Assembly (NCBI RefSeq): GCF_020733635.1
Contig: NZ_JAJFZL010000001.1
Coordinates: forward strand, 3,410,001-3,474,000
Source: Nocardia spumae
GTDB lineage: Bacteria; Actinomycetota; Actinomycetes; Mycobacteriales; Mycobacteriaceae
Length of the DNA: 64,000 bases
Reading direction: 5' to 3'
Below, piece by piece: positions 43,073 to 50,993 of the stretch (the first letter of the stretch is position 1; every line of letters begins with the position of its first letter). Made by a program: the position numbers and the translations under genes. Below the pieces are notes generated by a model. The model saw only the letters and a program-made list of their open reading frames with translations, ran no database searches and was not told the DNA's origin.

Positions 43073-43540
43073 ATGAGCACAGGTGGTTACCAACCTCAGT
43101 TCGGCACGGCGGCGGGCGTGGCACCCGGCGGGCTCGGCAAACGCGCCGCGGCACGTTTCATCGACTGGATCATCGCGGGCATCGTCGGCGGAATCCTGTT
43201 CTGGCTGCTGAACAAGGCGAACACGCCCGACTGGGTGTCGATCCTGCCCGGTGCCGGCTTCGGCTTCCTGTACTTCGTCGGATTCGAGATAACGACGGGA
43301 TCCACACCGGGTAAGAAGATTCTGGGCCTGCACGTCAGGGGATCCGGGGGTTCGGATAAGCCGAATATCAAGGATTCCGCACTACGCAACGCGTACATGC
43401 TGCTCAATCTGATTCCCTACATCGGCGGGCTGCTGTGGTTCATCGCCGCGATCGCCATCGCCGTCACGGTGAGTTCCAGCCCGACCAAACAGGGCTGGCA
43501 CGACAGACTTGCCGACGGCACCCAGGTGGTCGAAGGCTGA
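43073..43540 (+). CDS. RDD-family membrane protein
   Basis: A 155-residue membrane protein with the RDD signature KRAAARFIDWIIAGIVGGI, a second helix (ILPGAGFGFLYFVGF) and a third near the end (LIPYIGGLLWFIAAIAIAVT), followed by the usual WHDRLADGTQVV tail. TGSTPGKKILGLHVRG is also diagnostic. aggagga lies 6 nt before the ATG at 43073, so the longer frame from 43040 is not used. RDD proteins are thought to be transporters or antiporters but are mostly uncharacterised. The 270 bp upstream hold no recognised gene. Confidence 0.87.
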   Translation: MSTGGYQPQFGTAAGVAPGGLGKRAAARFIDWIIAGIVGGILFWLLNKANTPDWVSILPGAGFGFLYFVGFEITTGSTPGKKILGLHVRGSGGSDKPNIKDSALRNAYMLLNLIPYIGGLLWFIAAIAIAVTVSSSPTKQGWHDRLADGTQVVEG

Positions 43541-43556
43541 TCCGGTGTCGGTAGCG

Positions 43557-44360
43557 TCAGGACGGCTGGTTCAGATACCCCAGTAAGTCGTTGTGCAGTA
43601 ATCCGTTCGACGCGGCCGCGCTGCCGCTGAGCGGGCCGGGGTCGCCGTCGAGGCCGGTGAGGGTGCCGCCGGCCTCGGTGACGATGATCGCGTTGGCGGC
43701 CATATTTCCCGGGGACAGTTGCGGATCGGCGCAGATATCGATCACCCCCTCGGCCACCATCATGTAGGACCAGAAGTCTCCGTAGGCGCGTGTCCGCCAC
43801 ACCTCGCGGGACAGGGCCAGGAAGTTGTTCAACCGGCCGGATTCCTCCCAGCCGATGACGCTGGAGTAGGCGAAGGAGGCATCGGGCAGTGTCGAAACGC
43901 CGGAGACGCGCAGGCGGGACGCCGAGGAAAGACTGCGGCCGGTGAACGCGCCGTGGTCCTTCGCGGCCCACCAGCGGCGGGCCAGCGCGGGAGCGGAGAC
44001 GACACCGGCGACGGGACGATAGCCGCCCTCCGACACCTCCAGCAGCGATATCTGCGTGGCCCACACCGGCACACCTCGCACGTAGTTCTCGACTCCGGCG
44101 ATGGCGTCGACCACCCAGCAGCGCGGACCGCCACCTACCAGACCTTCACCCGCACCGAGAACGGCATCACGCGGACGGGAGCGGCGAAGCTGGCCACGGA
44201 TGAGCTTTTCCACCGCGTTCTCGGCGTCGCTGACCGAGGTCATATCCGGTCTCGTCCGGGCCGTGAGGTCGAGGCCCTTGAATCTGTCCATATTCACCGC
44301 GTCGGCGGAATCGGCGAGGACATGGGCGAAACGGAGATCGTCGTCGAGGTGGTCTTGCAT
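43557..44360 (-). CDS. HisN-like inositol phosphatase homologue lacking metal ligands
   Basis: A 267-residue protein closely similar to actinobacterial HisN histidinol-phosphatases (SVSDAENAVEKLIRGQL, GVPVWATQISLLE, VWRTRAYGDFWSYMMVAEG, SNGLLHNDLL). All three metal-binding motifs are changed. The GEE motif reads GEG within VLGAGEGLVGG; DPIDGT reads DAIAGV in WVVDAIAGVENYVRG; and WDxAA reads GNMAA in SPGNMAANAIIVTEAGG. The frame is intact and length normal, so it looks like a maintained pseudoenzyme rather than decay, but catalysis by the family mechanism seems impossible. It does not replace HisN. Confidence 0.85.
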   Translation of the reverse strand: MQDHLDDDLRFAHVLADSADAVNMDRFKGLDLTARTRPDMTSVSDAENAVEKLIRGQLRRSRPRDAVLGAGEGLVGGGPRCWVVDAIAGVENYVRGVPVWATQISLLEVSEGGYRPVAGVVSAPALARRWWAAKDHGAFTGRSLSSASRLRVSGVSTLPDASFAYSSVIGWEESGRLNNFLALSREVWRTRAYGDFWSYMMVAEGVIDICADPQLSPGNMAANAIIVTEAGGTLTGLDGDPGPLSGSAAASNGLLHNDLLGYLNQPS

Positions 44361-44477
44361 GACTGCAAGCTATCCGGAGCGCATGGCCCCTGCCACCGAA
44401 TGATCAACTCGGTTAACGCCCCCGCGTTCTCGGGCGACGTACCGGGTGTCCGACGTCGAACGAAAGGAGCCGGTTGT

Positions 44478-44975
44478 ATGCCTAGAACCGTTGTCGCACT
44501 GGCACTCACCGTCGCGGCCACGGCGGCCTGTGCCGGGACCTCTGTCGCCGAACCGGAACCCCCCACCTCGCCTCGGCCCTGTCCCGCCGTCCCCGCCGAC
44601 CGGGTGCAGGAGGCCGTCGGACGGCTACCGGACGCGTTTCCCGATGTGCCGTGGCAGGTTTCGGGCAGCGGTTCGTCCGTCGATTGCGCTCTGAACTGGG
44701 TGCAGGTCGATCCGGAGGGTGCGACCGGTAGTTCGCCCACGCACATCCTGCTGTTCGACCACTTCAAGTACGGGAGCACGGCAACCGAGAAGCCGACCGC
44801 TTTCACCGGTGTCGTCGGCAGCGACGCTCCCGGGCAGATCACCGTGCGGTTCCGATGGCTCGAGCCCGGTGACCCGAACGCGAATCCGACCGGACAGGCT
44901 ACGGTGCGCTACGAGCTGTCACCCCAGGCCCCACCTCATCCGATCGATCCGATGCCGCCCCAGGCCGTTGCCTGA
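44478..44975 (+). CDS. LppP/LprE-family lipoprotein
   Basis: A 165-residue exported protein. The N-terminal segment VVALALTVAATAACAGTS ends in Cys at about residue 18, so it is probably a lipoprotein with a non-canonical lipobox (TAAC). The mature part contains PCPAVPADRVQEAVGRLPDA, a second Cys in SSVDCALNWVQ, and SPTHILLFDHFKYGSTAT, which I recognise as the LppP/LprE pattern of mycobacterial lipoproteins of unknown function. aaaggag lies 9 nt before the ATG. It ends 25 bp from the convergent VOC gene. Confidence 0.82.
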   Translation: MPRTVVALALTVAATAACAGTSVAEPEPPTSPRPCPAVPADRVQEAVGRLPDAFPDVPWQVSGSGSSVDCALNWVQVDPEGATGSSPTHILLFDHFKYGSTATEKPTAFTGVVGSDAPGQITVRFRWLEPGDPNANPTGQATVRYELSPQAPPHPIDPMPPQAVA

Positions 44976-45000
44976 CGACCCGGATCGGGTCGATCGGCCG

Positions 45001-45438
45001 TCACTTCTGCCCGAGCTCCTCGGCGAGCATCACGATGATGCCGCTGGGACCGCGGACATAGGTGAGTTTGTAGATGTCCTGGTAGGTCGCTACGCCGCGT
45101 AGCGGATGGCAGCCGTGCTTCGCGGCTATCTCGAGGGCGTTGTCGATATTGTCGACCGAGAAGGCGACGCGGTGCATGCCGATCTCGTTGGGACGAGTGG
45201 GCTCCGACTCGATCGCTTCGGGGTGGATGTACTCGAAGAGTTCGATGCGACCCTGACCGTCCGGGGTCTGAAGCATCGCGATGTTGGCGTGGTTGCCATC
45301 GAGGCCGACGGCAGTGTCGGTCCATTCGCCACTGACCGTGTCGCGGCCGAGGACCGTGAGACCGAGGTCGGTGAAAAACGCGATCGTCGCTTCGAGGTCG
45401 CGAACGGCGATGCCGACGTTCTCGAGTTTGATGGGCAT
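45001..45438 (-). CDS. VOC (glyoxalase/bleomycin resistance-fold) protein
   Basis: A 145-residue vicinal-oxygen-chelate protein with two beta-alpha-beta-beta-beta halves: KLENVGIAVRDLEATIAFFT, then IGMHRVAFSVDNIDNALEIA and a metal-type ending YVRGPSGIIVMLAEEL. His, Glu and a final Glu at the usual places suggest a metal site, but the substrate is open (glyoxalase, dioxygenase and resistance proteins share the fold). The ATG at 45438 fits the fold's first strand. It is single, convergent with the LppP-like gene. Confidence 0.85.
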   Translation of the reverse strand: MPIKLENVGIAVRDLEATIAFFTDLGLTVLGRDTVSGEWTDTAVGLDGNHANIAMLQTPDGQGRIELFEYIHPEAIESEPTRPNEIGMHRVAFSVDNIDNALEIAAKHGCHPLRGVATYQDIYKLTYVRGPSGIIVMLAEELGQK

Positions 45439-45540
45439 GCGCTGTATGGTACCGAGTCGGTCCGACCGGTCCCGGCGACGACAGAGCCGGTACTCGGACC
45501 CGCCGGCGTCGATACCCGGCGAATCGAAGGTGCCCCGGGC

Positions 45541-46044
45541 TCACAGTTGAGCCAGCCGCGCCGCGGTCGCCCGGGTGCGAACCCACACGCCGGCCTCGCG
45601 CGTGAGATCGGTTGTGCTGCCGAGCAACTCGTCGAGAACGAGGACCCGGCGCACGTGCCGGTGGAATTCGTGTTCGGCGGTGAAACCGAAACCGCCCAGC
45701 ACCTGCTGGCAGTGCCGAGCGGTGCGGCGGGCGGCCTGACCGGCGGTCGCCTTGGCCGGCAGCGCGCCGAGTTCGTCGTCGGCGGTGGCGAGGGTGGCCT
45801 CGGCGGTCAGCAGGTCGAGTTCAGCGGTATTCACGATGGGTCCGTTCGACCGTGGTGCGTGGGCCTGCGGTGGGATGTCCCTGTCACTCCTTGCCAGTCG
45901 CCGGGCGATGATGTTGCGCTGGATCTCCGCGGTGCCCCGTAGCTGGTGGCGGCGCGTGAGTACAGGAATTCGGTGCGCCATCGCGGATCGTCCCCGGATC
46001 TGGGCGGATCCTGGTCGCTGCCCGAGATCGTCGGCCTGCAGCAA
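45541..46044 (-). pseudogene. Fused acyl-CoA dehydrogenase C-terminal remnants
   Basis: One open minus-strand frame contains the tail of an acyl-CoA dehydrogenase (GTAEIQRNIIARRLARSDRD), then a second acyl-CoA dehydrogenase C-terminal half beginning at a GTG at 45834 (NTAELDLLTAEATLATADD, then ARHCQQVLGGFGFTAEHEFH and DELLGSTTDLTREAG). Both lack the N-terminal and FAD-binding parts. The layout suggests an internal deletion between two adjacent genes, leaving a tail-to-tail fusion. A short product from 45834 (97 residues) is possible but would not be an enzyme. Confidence 0.7.
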
Positions 46045-46121
46045 GCGAAACGGCTCGCGCGCATCTACGCCGGGACCAGCGAGGTGATGAAGACGATCAG
46101 TGCCAAATCGCCGGCGCTGTA
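45991..46121 (+). pseudogene. Acyl-CoA dehydrogenase C-terminal stub, plus strand
   Basis: The plus strand encodes about 40 residues ending in TAA at 46121, including LQQAKRLARIYAGTSEVMKT and a final SAKSPAL. This matches the terminal ARIYxGTSEVM signature of acyl-CoA dehydrogenases. It overlaps the opposite-strand remnant and lies in the reverse orientation, so at least three broken genes of this family meet here. Confidence 0.65.
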
Positions 46122-46179
46122 ACCGGTTCCGCCCGCGAAACGACCCGGCCGCGCGGGCGCCGCGGCCGGGTGGGTCACG

Positions 46180-46659
46180 TCAGTCGCCGGGAGTGTCGGT
46201 GAAGCGCTGCAGGTAGAGCTGCTCGCCCAGCGCGGTCAGGAGGCCGAGCTCGGTTTCGAGATAGTCGACGTGGCTCTCCTCGTCCTCGAGGATCGCCTCG
46301 AAGATGCGCGCGGAGGTCACATCACCGCGCGAACGCATCAGGTCGATGCCGCCCCGCAGCCGGGTCACCGCCTCCATCTCGATCTGCAGGTCCGCCTCCA
46401 GCTGCTCGGGGACGGTCTGGCCGATCCGCAGCGGATTGAGCTTCTGGTAATTCGGCAGGGCATCGAGGAACAGGATCCGGTCGGTCAGGATCTCCGCGTG
46501 CTTCATCTCATCAATGGATTCGTGCCGCGTGTGCTTGGCCAGCTTGGTGTAGCCCCAGTTCTCCTGCATCTTGGCGTGCAGGAAGTACTGATTTATCGCC
46601 GTGAGCTCGGCCGTCAACTGCTCGTTGAGCAGAGCGATGATTTCCTTGTCGCCTTCCAT
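46180..46659 (-). CDS. bfrA: Bacterioferritin
   Basis: A 159-residue bacterioferritin similar to mycobacterial BfrA. It begins MEGDKEIIALLNEQLTAELT; the ferroxidase ligands are in ELTAINQYF and DEMKHAEILTDRI, with DEESHVDYLETELGLL towards the end. A Met at residue 52 position (DEMKHAE) fits the usual haem ligand context. It stores iron as a 24-subunit haem-containing shell. The frame is open from 46677, but the family begins at the ATG at 46659. It follows bfd by 57 bp in the same direction; two IdeR-like boxes upstream of bfd suggest iron control of both. Confidence 0.93.
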   Translation of the reverse strand: MEGDKEIIALLNEQLTAELTAINQYFLHAKMQENWGYTKLAKHTRHESIDEMKHAEILTDRILFLDALPNYQKLNPLRIGQTVPEQLEADLQIEMEAVTRLRGGIDLMRSRGDVTSARIFEAILEDEESHVDYLETELGLLTALGEQLYLQRFTDTPGD

Positions 46660-46716
46660 GGGGTGTGATGGTGGCACACATCACAACCCAGGGGAACGGG
46701 CGGGGGGCGTGTCGGC

Positions 46717-46908
46717 TCAGGCCGCGGTTGATTCAGCCGGGTCGCTTGCGCGCGCCCGGCCTACCGCCTCGGCCAGTCGAGCCGTACACGAGCCGCAGCC
46801 GGGTTTCCAGCCACAGGCCTTCTTGACTTGTCTGGTCGAACAGGCGCCGGCGGCGACACAGGTGTGCACGTCTGCTTCGGAGACGGCATTGCAGATGCAG
46901 ATGTACAC
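46717..46908 (-). CDS. bfd: Bacterioferritin-associated ferredoxin
   Basis: A 63-residue [2Fe-2S] protein. Cluster ligands are Cys4, Cys6, Cys38 and Cys41 (MYICICNAVSE and KPGCGSC), the Bfd pattern. It reduces the haem of bacterioferritin to release stored iron. Three extra Cys (17, 23, 32) are present. The gene leads the bfd-bfrA unit and has two abutting IdeR-like sites 47-84 bp upstream of its ATG. Confidence 0.92.
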   Translation of the reverse strand: MYICICNAVSEADVHTCVAAGACSTRQVKKACGWKPGCGSCTARLAEAVGRARASDPAESTAA

Positions 46909-46954
46909 GGTCGGCCTCGGAATGCTCTGAACGACAACAACGGGGGGTCGAGTG

Positions 46955-46973
46955 GGAGGTAAGCCTCGCCTAA
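46955..46973. promoter_or_regulatory. IdeR/DtxR-like iron box 1
   Basis: On the minus strand this reads ttaggcgaggcttacctcc, close to the 19-bp IdeR consensus TTAGGTTAGGCTAACCTAA. It is 47 bp before the bfd start. Confidence 0.75.
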
Positions 46974-46992
46974 AGAGGTAACCCTTGCCTAA
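46974..46992. promoter_or_regulatory. IdeR/DtxR-like iron box 2
   Basis: On the minus strand this reads ttaggcaagggttacctct, directly abutting box 1. Tandem boxes of this kind allow cooperative binding of two IdeR dimers. In mycobacteria such tandem sites at bfrA are linked with iron activation, but the direction of control here is unknown. Confidence 0.75.
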
Positions 46993-47049
46993 GGTAGCAC
47001 CCCGGTGGCGGGGGTTGTCAATGCCTGGGTGCGTGTCGTCGCGACCGGG

Positions 47050-48027
47050 TCAGGAGCCGATCCCCGTCGGTTGCCGGAAAGTCCTGCGGTAGGCGATCGG
47101 GGCCACACCCAGGCGGGTGCGCAGATGGTGACGCAGCGACGCCGCGGTGCCCATTCCGGCCGCCCGGGCGACCTCGTCCACCGTCAGCCCGGTCGTCTCC
47201 AGGAGGTGTCGGGCATGGCGCAGCCGCTGGTGCTGGACCCACGTGCCGGGCGCCATACCGGTCTCGGCCTTGAAGCGCCGGGTGAAGGTCCGCACGCTCA
47301 TCCTGGCGTGACCGGCCAGTGTGCTCACATCCAGCTCCCGGTCGAGCCGGCTCAGCGCCCACTCACGGGTGGGGCCCGTGCCATCGGTGCCGGGGTCGGG
47401 CACCGACTGCTCGATGAACTGGGACTGGCCGCCGTCGCGCCACGACGGCACCACGCAGTAGCGGGCCGCCCGATTCGCCGCGGCACTGCCGTGATCGCCG
47501 CGCACCAGATGCAGGCACAGATCGACACCGGCGGCCAGACCCGCTGCGGTGCAGATGTTCCCGTCCTCCACGAAGAGTAGATTCTCGTCGAGCCGGACGG
47601 ACGGATACAGGGCGCGGAAGGTATCGGCGTAGGCCCAGTGCGTGGTGGCGCGACGGCCGTCCAGCAGTCCGGCCGCGGCCAGGACGAAGGCGCCCGTGCA
47701 GATCGACACGATCCGCGCGTCCGGGCGAATGCGCTCGAGCGCCTGCCGGACCGGCGGTGAGAGCGTGCCGTCGGCGCGGGCGGCGGGCAGGCGGGTGCCG
47801 GGCACGATCACCGTGTCGGCGTCGGCGAGGAGTTCCGGGCCGTGCTCGGGTACCACCGAATAGCCCCCGGTGGCGGCGATCGGGGTGCGATCGATCCCGC
47901 AGATGCGCACGTCGTAGTAGGGATTGCCGGCCGGGTCGGTGGCCGCGCCCAGCACGGTCGGGGGAATCGTCATATCGAAGCCGACGATCGGTTCCAGGGC
48001 CAGCACCGCCACCGAATGGGGTCGCAC
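47050..48027 (-). CDS. FtrA/GlxA-type AraC-family regulator
   Basis: A 325-residue regulator with an N-terminal DJ-1/PfpI-like domain (EPIVGFDMTIPPTVLGAA, then ARIVSICTGAFVLAAAGLLD with the Cys elbow) and a C-terminal AraC double helix-turn-helix (STLAGHARMSVRTFTRRF, RLRHARHLLETTGLTVDEVA). The frame is open to 48165, but gaggagg lies about 8 nt before the GTG at 48027, where the family's N-terminus begins. It is divergent from an MFS transporter, which it may control. The inducer is unknown. Confidence 0.88.
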   Translation of the reverse strand: MRPHSVAVLALEPIVGFDMTIPPTVLGAATDPAGNPYYDVRICGIDRTPIAATGGYSVVPEHGPELLADADTVIVPGTRLPAARADGTLSPPVRQALERIRPDARIVSICTGAFVLAAAGLLDGRRATTHWAYADTFRALYPSVRLDENLLFVEDGNICTAAGLAAGVDLCLHLVRGDHGSAAANRAARYCVVPSWRDGGQSQFIEQSVPDPGTDGTGPTREWALSRLDRELDVSTLAGHARMSVRTFTRRFKAETGMAPGTWVQHQRLRHARHLLETTGLTVDEVARAAGMGTAASLRHHLRTRLGVAPIAYRRTFRQPTGIGS

Positions 48028-48130
48028 CGTCGTCGCCTCCTCGTATCCGGCCGATGGAATGGCTGAATCTTTACGCATTATGGCATTCATGCCACTCGTC
48101 GGTGGTGCCGGGATTCGGGACGATCTGCCG

Positions 48131-49441
48131 GTGACCGAAATTCGCCTGTCCGACCACCCCTCCACCGCGGCGCCGCGGCCGGTGAGCCGATGGCCGCATC
48201 CCGCGTGGATCGTCGCCGCCGTCGGCTTCGTCGCACTGCTCGGCGCGGCCGCCTTCCGCTCGGTACCGAGTGTGCTGCTCGAGCCGCTTCACGAGGAATT
48301 CGGCTGGTCGCACGGCACCATCGGCGCCGCGGTGTCGGTGAATATGCTCCTGTACGGGGTGATCTCGCCGTTCGCCGCCGCGCTCATGGACCGGTTCGGG
48401 ATCCGGTGGGTGGTGGCCTGTGCGCTGGTGCTGGTGGCCGCGGGCAGCGGATCGACCGTCCTCATGACCCAGCCGTGGCAGTTGATGGTGACCTGGGGGC
48501 TGCTGGTGGGCGTCGGGGTGGGATCGATGTCGATGCCGTTCGTCGCCACCATCACCGGGCGCTGGTTCGTCCGGCATCGAGGCCTGGTGACCGGTGTGCT
48601 GACCGCCGCCGGCGCCACCGGACAGCTGGTGTTCCTGCCGCTGATCTCGATGCTCGCTCGCGATCACGGCTGGCGGGTTCCCGCGTTGGTGGTCGCCGCG
48701 ACGGCACTGGCGGTGGTGCCGCTGGTGGTGCTGTTCATCCGCGACTTCCCCAGCGATATCGGGCGTGGGGCCTACGGCGCCGCGGCCGACGACGACAGCG
48801 GGACGCGCACCGCGGCGGCGGGCGGGGCGATGCGGGCGATCACGGTCCTGAGCACCGTCCTGCGCCGGCCCGTATTCTGGCTGCTGGCAGGCGGTTTCGC
48901 CATCTGCGGGGCCTCGACCAACGGACTGGTAGGCACCCATTTCGTCAGTGCCGCACACGATCACGGCATGCCGCCGACCACGGCCGCCGGTCTGCTGGCC
49001 ACCGTCGGCATCTTCGACGTCGCCGGCACCGTCGCCTCGGGCTGGCTCACCGACCGGATCGGATCCCGGTACCTGTTGACCACCTACTATGCGCTGCGCG
49101 GTCTGTCGCTGCTGATCCTGCCGGCGCTGTTCGCACCCGACGTGCGGCCGAGCATGTGGATGTTCATCGTGTTCTACGGACTGGATTGGATCGCGACGGT
49201 GCCGCCGACAGTGGCGCTGTGCCGCGCGCACTTCGGCGCGGACGGGCCCATCGCCTTCGGCTGGGTGTTCGCCTCCCATCAGATCGGGGCCGCGATCGCC
49301 GCCTCCGGCGCGGGAATCATCCGCGACCTGCAGGGGAGTTATCAGCTGGCCTGGTACCTCGCGGGCGGCCTGTGCGCGGTGGCCGCGGTGATGTCGCTGA
49401 GCATTCGCCAACCCTCTCCGCAGCGGACGCCGGAGCAGTAG
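48131..49441 (+). CDS. MFS transporter
   Basis: A major facilitator protein of about 436 residues with roughly 12 predicted membrane helices, starting with WIVAAVGFVALLGAAAF. The loop 2-3 signature appears in degenerate form as AAALMDRFGIRWVV, and the oxalate/formate-antiporter-like features include GVGVGSMSMPFVATITGRWF and GWLTDRIGSRYLL. The substrate is unknown; monocarboxylate or multidrug transport is typical for this branch. Starts at 48080, 48089 and 48131 are in frame; I use the GTG at 48131, leaving a 103-bp divergent promoter region with the FtrA-type gene. Confidence 0.85.
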   Translation: MTEIRLSDHPSTAAPRPVSRWPHPAWIVAAVGFVALLGAAAFRSVPSVLLEPLHEEFGWSHGTIGAAVSVNMLLYGVISPFAAALMDRFGIRWVVACALVLVAAGSGSTVLMTQPWQLMVTWGLLVGVGVGSMSMPFVATITGRWFVRHRGLVTGVLTAAGATGQLVFLPLISMLARDHGWRVPALVVAATALAVVPLVVLFIRDFPSDIGRGAYGAAADDDSGTRTAAAGGAMRAITVLSTVLRRPVFWLLAGGFAICGASTNGLVGTHFVSAAHDHGMPPTTAAGLLATVGIFDVAGTVASGWLTDRIGSRYLLTTYYALRGLSLLILPALFAPDVRPSMWMFIVFYGLDWIATVPPTVALCRAHFGADGPIAFGWVFASHQIGAAIAASGAGIIRDLQGSYQLAWYLAGGLCAVAAVMSLSIRQPSPQRTPEQ

Positions 49442-49487
49442 AGTTCTGATCCCGGCTCCACCGTTCCCCGATGAGGGAGGTTGTGCA

Positions 49488-50786
49488 GTGCCCGCGGTTT
49501 CACCCTCTGTACGGATTCGCCCCCAGCAGTTGTTCGGAGCGGTGATCGGTGTCGTCGTCGTGGTCGGTGCGTGCGGCTGCGGGTCGTCGTCGGCACCCGC
49601 GGCCTCGAGCACCTCGGCCGCGCCGGCCACCACCACCGCGGCCGGGGTCCGTCCACTGGACCAACCGGCGCTGGAGGGCATCATCGCCCCGCTGGCACGG
49701 CAGTGGTCGGTGCCGGGCGTGGTGGCGCTGGTGCGCACGCCCGCCGGCGATATCGGGGCCGCGTACGGCACCCGGACCTTCGGCGGCGGCCCGGCGGTCA
49801 CCCCGGCCGACCGCGTCCGCGTCGGCTCCCTCACCAAGACCTGGACCGGCACGGTGATCCTGCAGCAGGCACAGGAAGGCAAACTGGCACTCGACGATCC
49901 GGTATCGAAATTCCGCCCCGATGTGCCAGGGGGACAGGCGATCACGATCGCCGAACTGCTCGATATGCGCAGCGGCTTGTACAACTACAGCGAAACCCGC
50001 GAGCTCGCCGAGGCGATGGATGCCGATCCGGGCCGGGTGTGGCAGCCCGAAGAGCTACTCGCCATGGCCTATTCGCATCCGCCCTACTTCCCGCCAGGGC
50101 AGGGGTATCACTACTCCAACACCAACACCGTCCTGCTCGGGCTCATCGCCGAACAGGTGGACGGCACACCGCTCGAGCAGATTCTGCAGAATCGGCTGTT
50201 CGGGCCACTCGGCCTGCGCGGCACCTCGTTTCCGCCCCGGACCTCCGCGGCGATACCCGATCCGCATCCGCAGGGCTACATGTACGGCACCAATGTGCTG
50301 ACGATGGGTTCGCCCCCGGCGTTACCACCCCGGATGCAGGCCGAGGTCAAGGCGGGCACGCTCCTGCCGAACGACCGGACCGCCGACAATCCGTCCTGGG
50401 GCTGGGCGGCCGGCGCCGGCATCTCCACGGTCGCCGATCTCGCCACCTGGGTGGAGGCGCTGGCCGGAGGCAAGGTGCTCGGCCCTCAGATGCAGGCGAC
50501 ACGTATGGCGAGTCTGCGGCCGACCGATCCGGCCAACCCGCCCGAAGCGCCGCAGTACGGGTTGGCGATCGCGAAATTCGGTGCGCTGTACGGACATACG
50601 GGTGAGTTGCCCGGCTTCAACGCCTTCGCCGGCGCCGACCCGGTGCACAAGGTGACCGTGGTGGTGTGGGCCAATCTCGAACCCACCGCCGACGGGCACG
50701 CCGCGGCGAGCGAGATCGCCAAGGAGATCATCGGGCGGCTCTACGCCCCGGGCGCCTCGACCACCTCGCCCACACCCACCCGCTAG
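49488..50786 (+). CDS. Serine beta-lactamase-like hydrolase, probable lipoprotein
   Basis: A 432-residue class C beta-lactamase/DD-peptidase-fold protein. The signal region VIGVVVVVGACGCGSS has a lipobox-like VGAC. The catalytic motifs are SLTK (Ser114, Lys117), YSN (Tyr209) and HTGELPG (His370, replacing KTG). This pattern fits esterases, D-aminopeptidases and penicillin-binding-like proteins of family S12 more than true beta-lactamases. gggagg lies about 7 nt before the GTG start. It is followed by about 200 bp without a clear gene. Confidence 0.87.
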   Translation: MPAVSPSVRIRPQQLFGAVIGVVVVVGACGCGSSSAPAASSTSAAPATTTAAGVRPLDQPALEGIIAPLARQWSVPGVVALVRTPAGDIGAAYGTRTFGGGPAVTPADRVRVGSLTKTWTGTVILQQAQEGKLALDDPVSKFRPDVPGGQAITIAELLDMRSGLYNYSETRELAEAMDADPGRVWQPEELLAMAYSHPPYFPPGQGYHYSNTNTVLLGLIAEQVDGTPLEQILQNRLFGPLGLRGTSFPPRTSAAIPDPHPQGYMYGTNVLTMGSPPALPPRMQAEVKAGTLLPNDRTADNPSWGWAAGAGISTVADLATWVEALAGGKVLGPQMQATRMASLRPTDPANPPEAPQYGLAIAKFGALYGHTGELPGFNAFAGADPVHKVTVVVWANLEPTADGHAAASEIAKEIIGRLYAPGASTTSPTPTR

Positions 50787-50993
50787 CGGGCCGAAGCGCT
50801 CATCTCCTCGTGCAGCAACAGTTCGGCATCCATGTCCGTATTAATGCCGGATGCAAGTTTCGATCCAGTACCGTCGATCTGGTTACCAGTCGGCAAATGA
50901 CCGGCCGTAGCCAGCCGTGCCGGCACCAGCGTCGTGTGCGCCGGTCACGGCCCTCACCCCACGCGTCGTGCGGGACAACGAAGGAGGATCGAA

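Noticed and set aside
42829..43080. 83-codon minus-strand ORF upstream of the RDD gene
   Set aside because: No recognisable domain, no ribosome site, and it overlaps the RDD start region; treated as non-coding.
48071..49984. 637-codon minus-strand ORF
   Set aside because: Antisense to the MFS transporter and serine hydrolase; composition is repetitive Arg/Gly/His and lacks domains.
50790..50840. 16-codon minus-strand ORF (MDAELLLHEEMSASAR)
   Set aside because: No ribosome site and too short to judge; may be chance.
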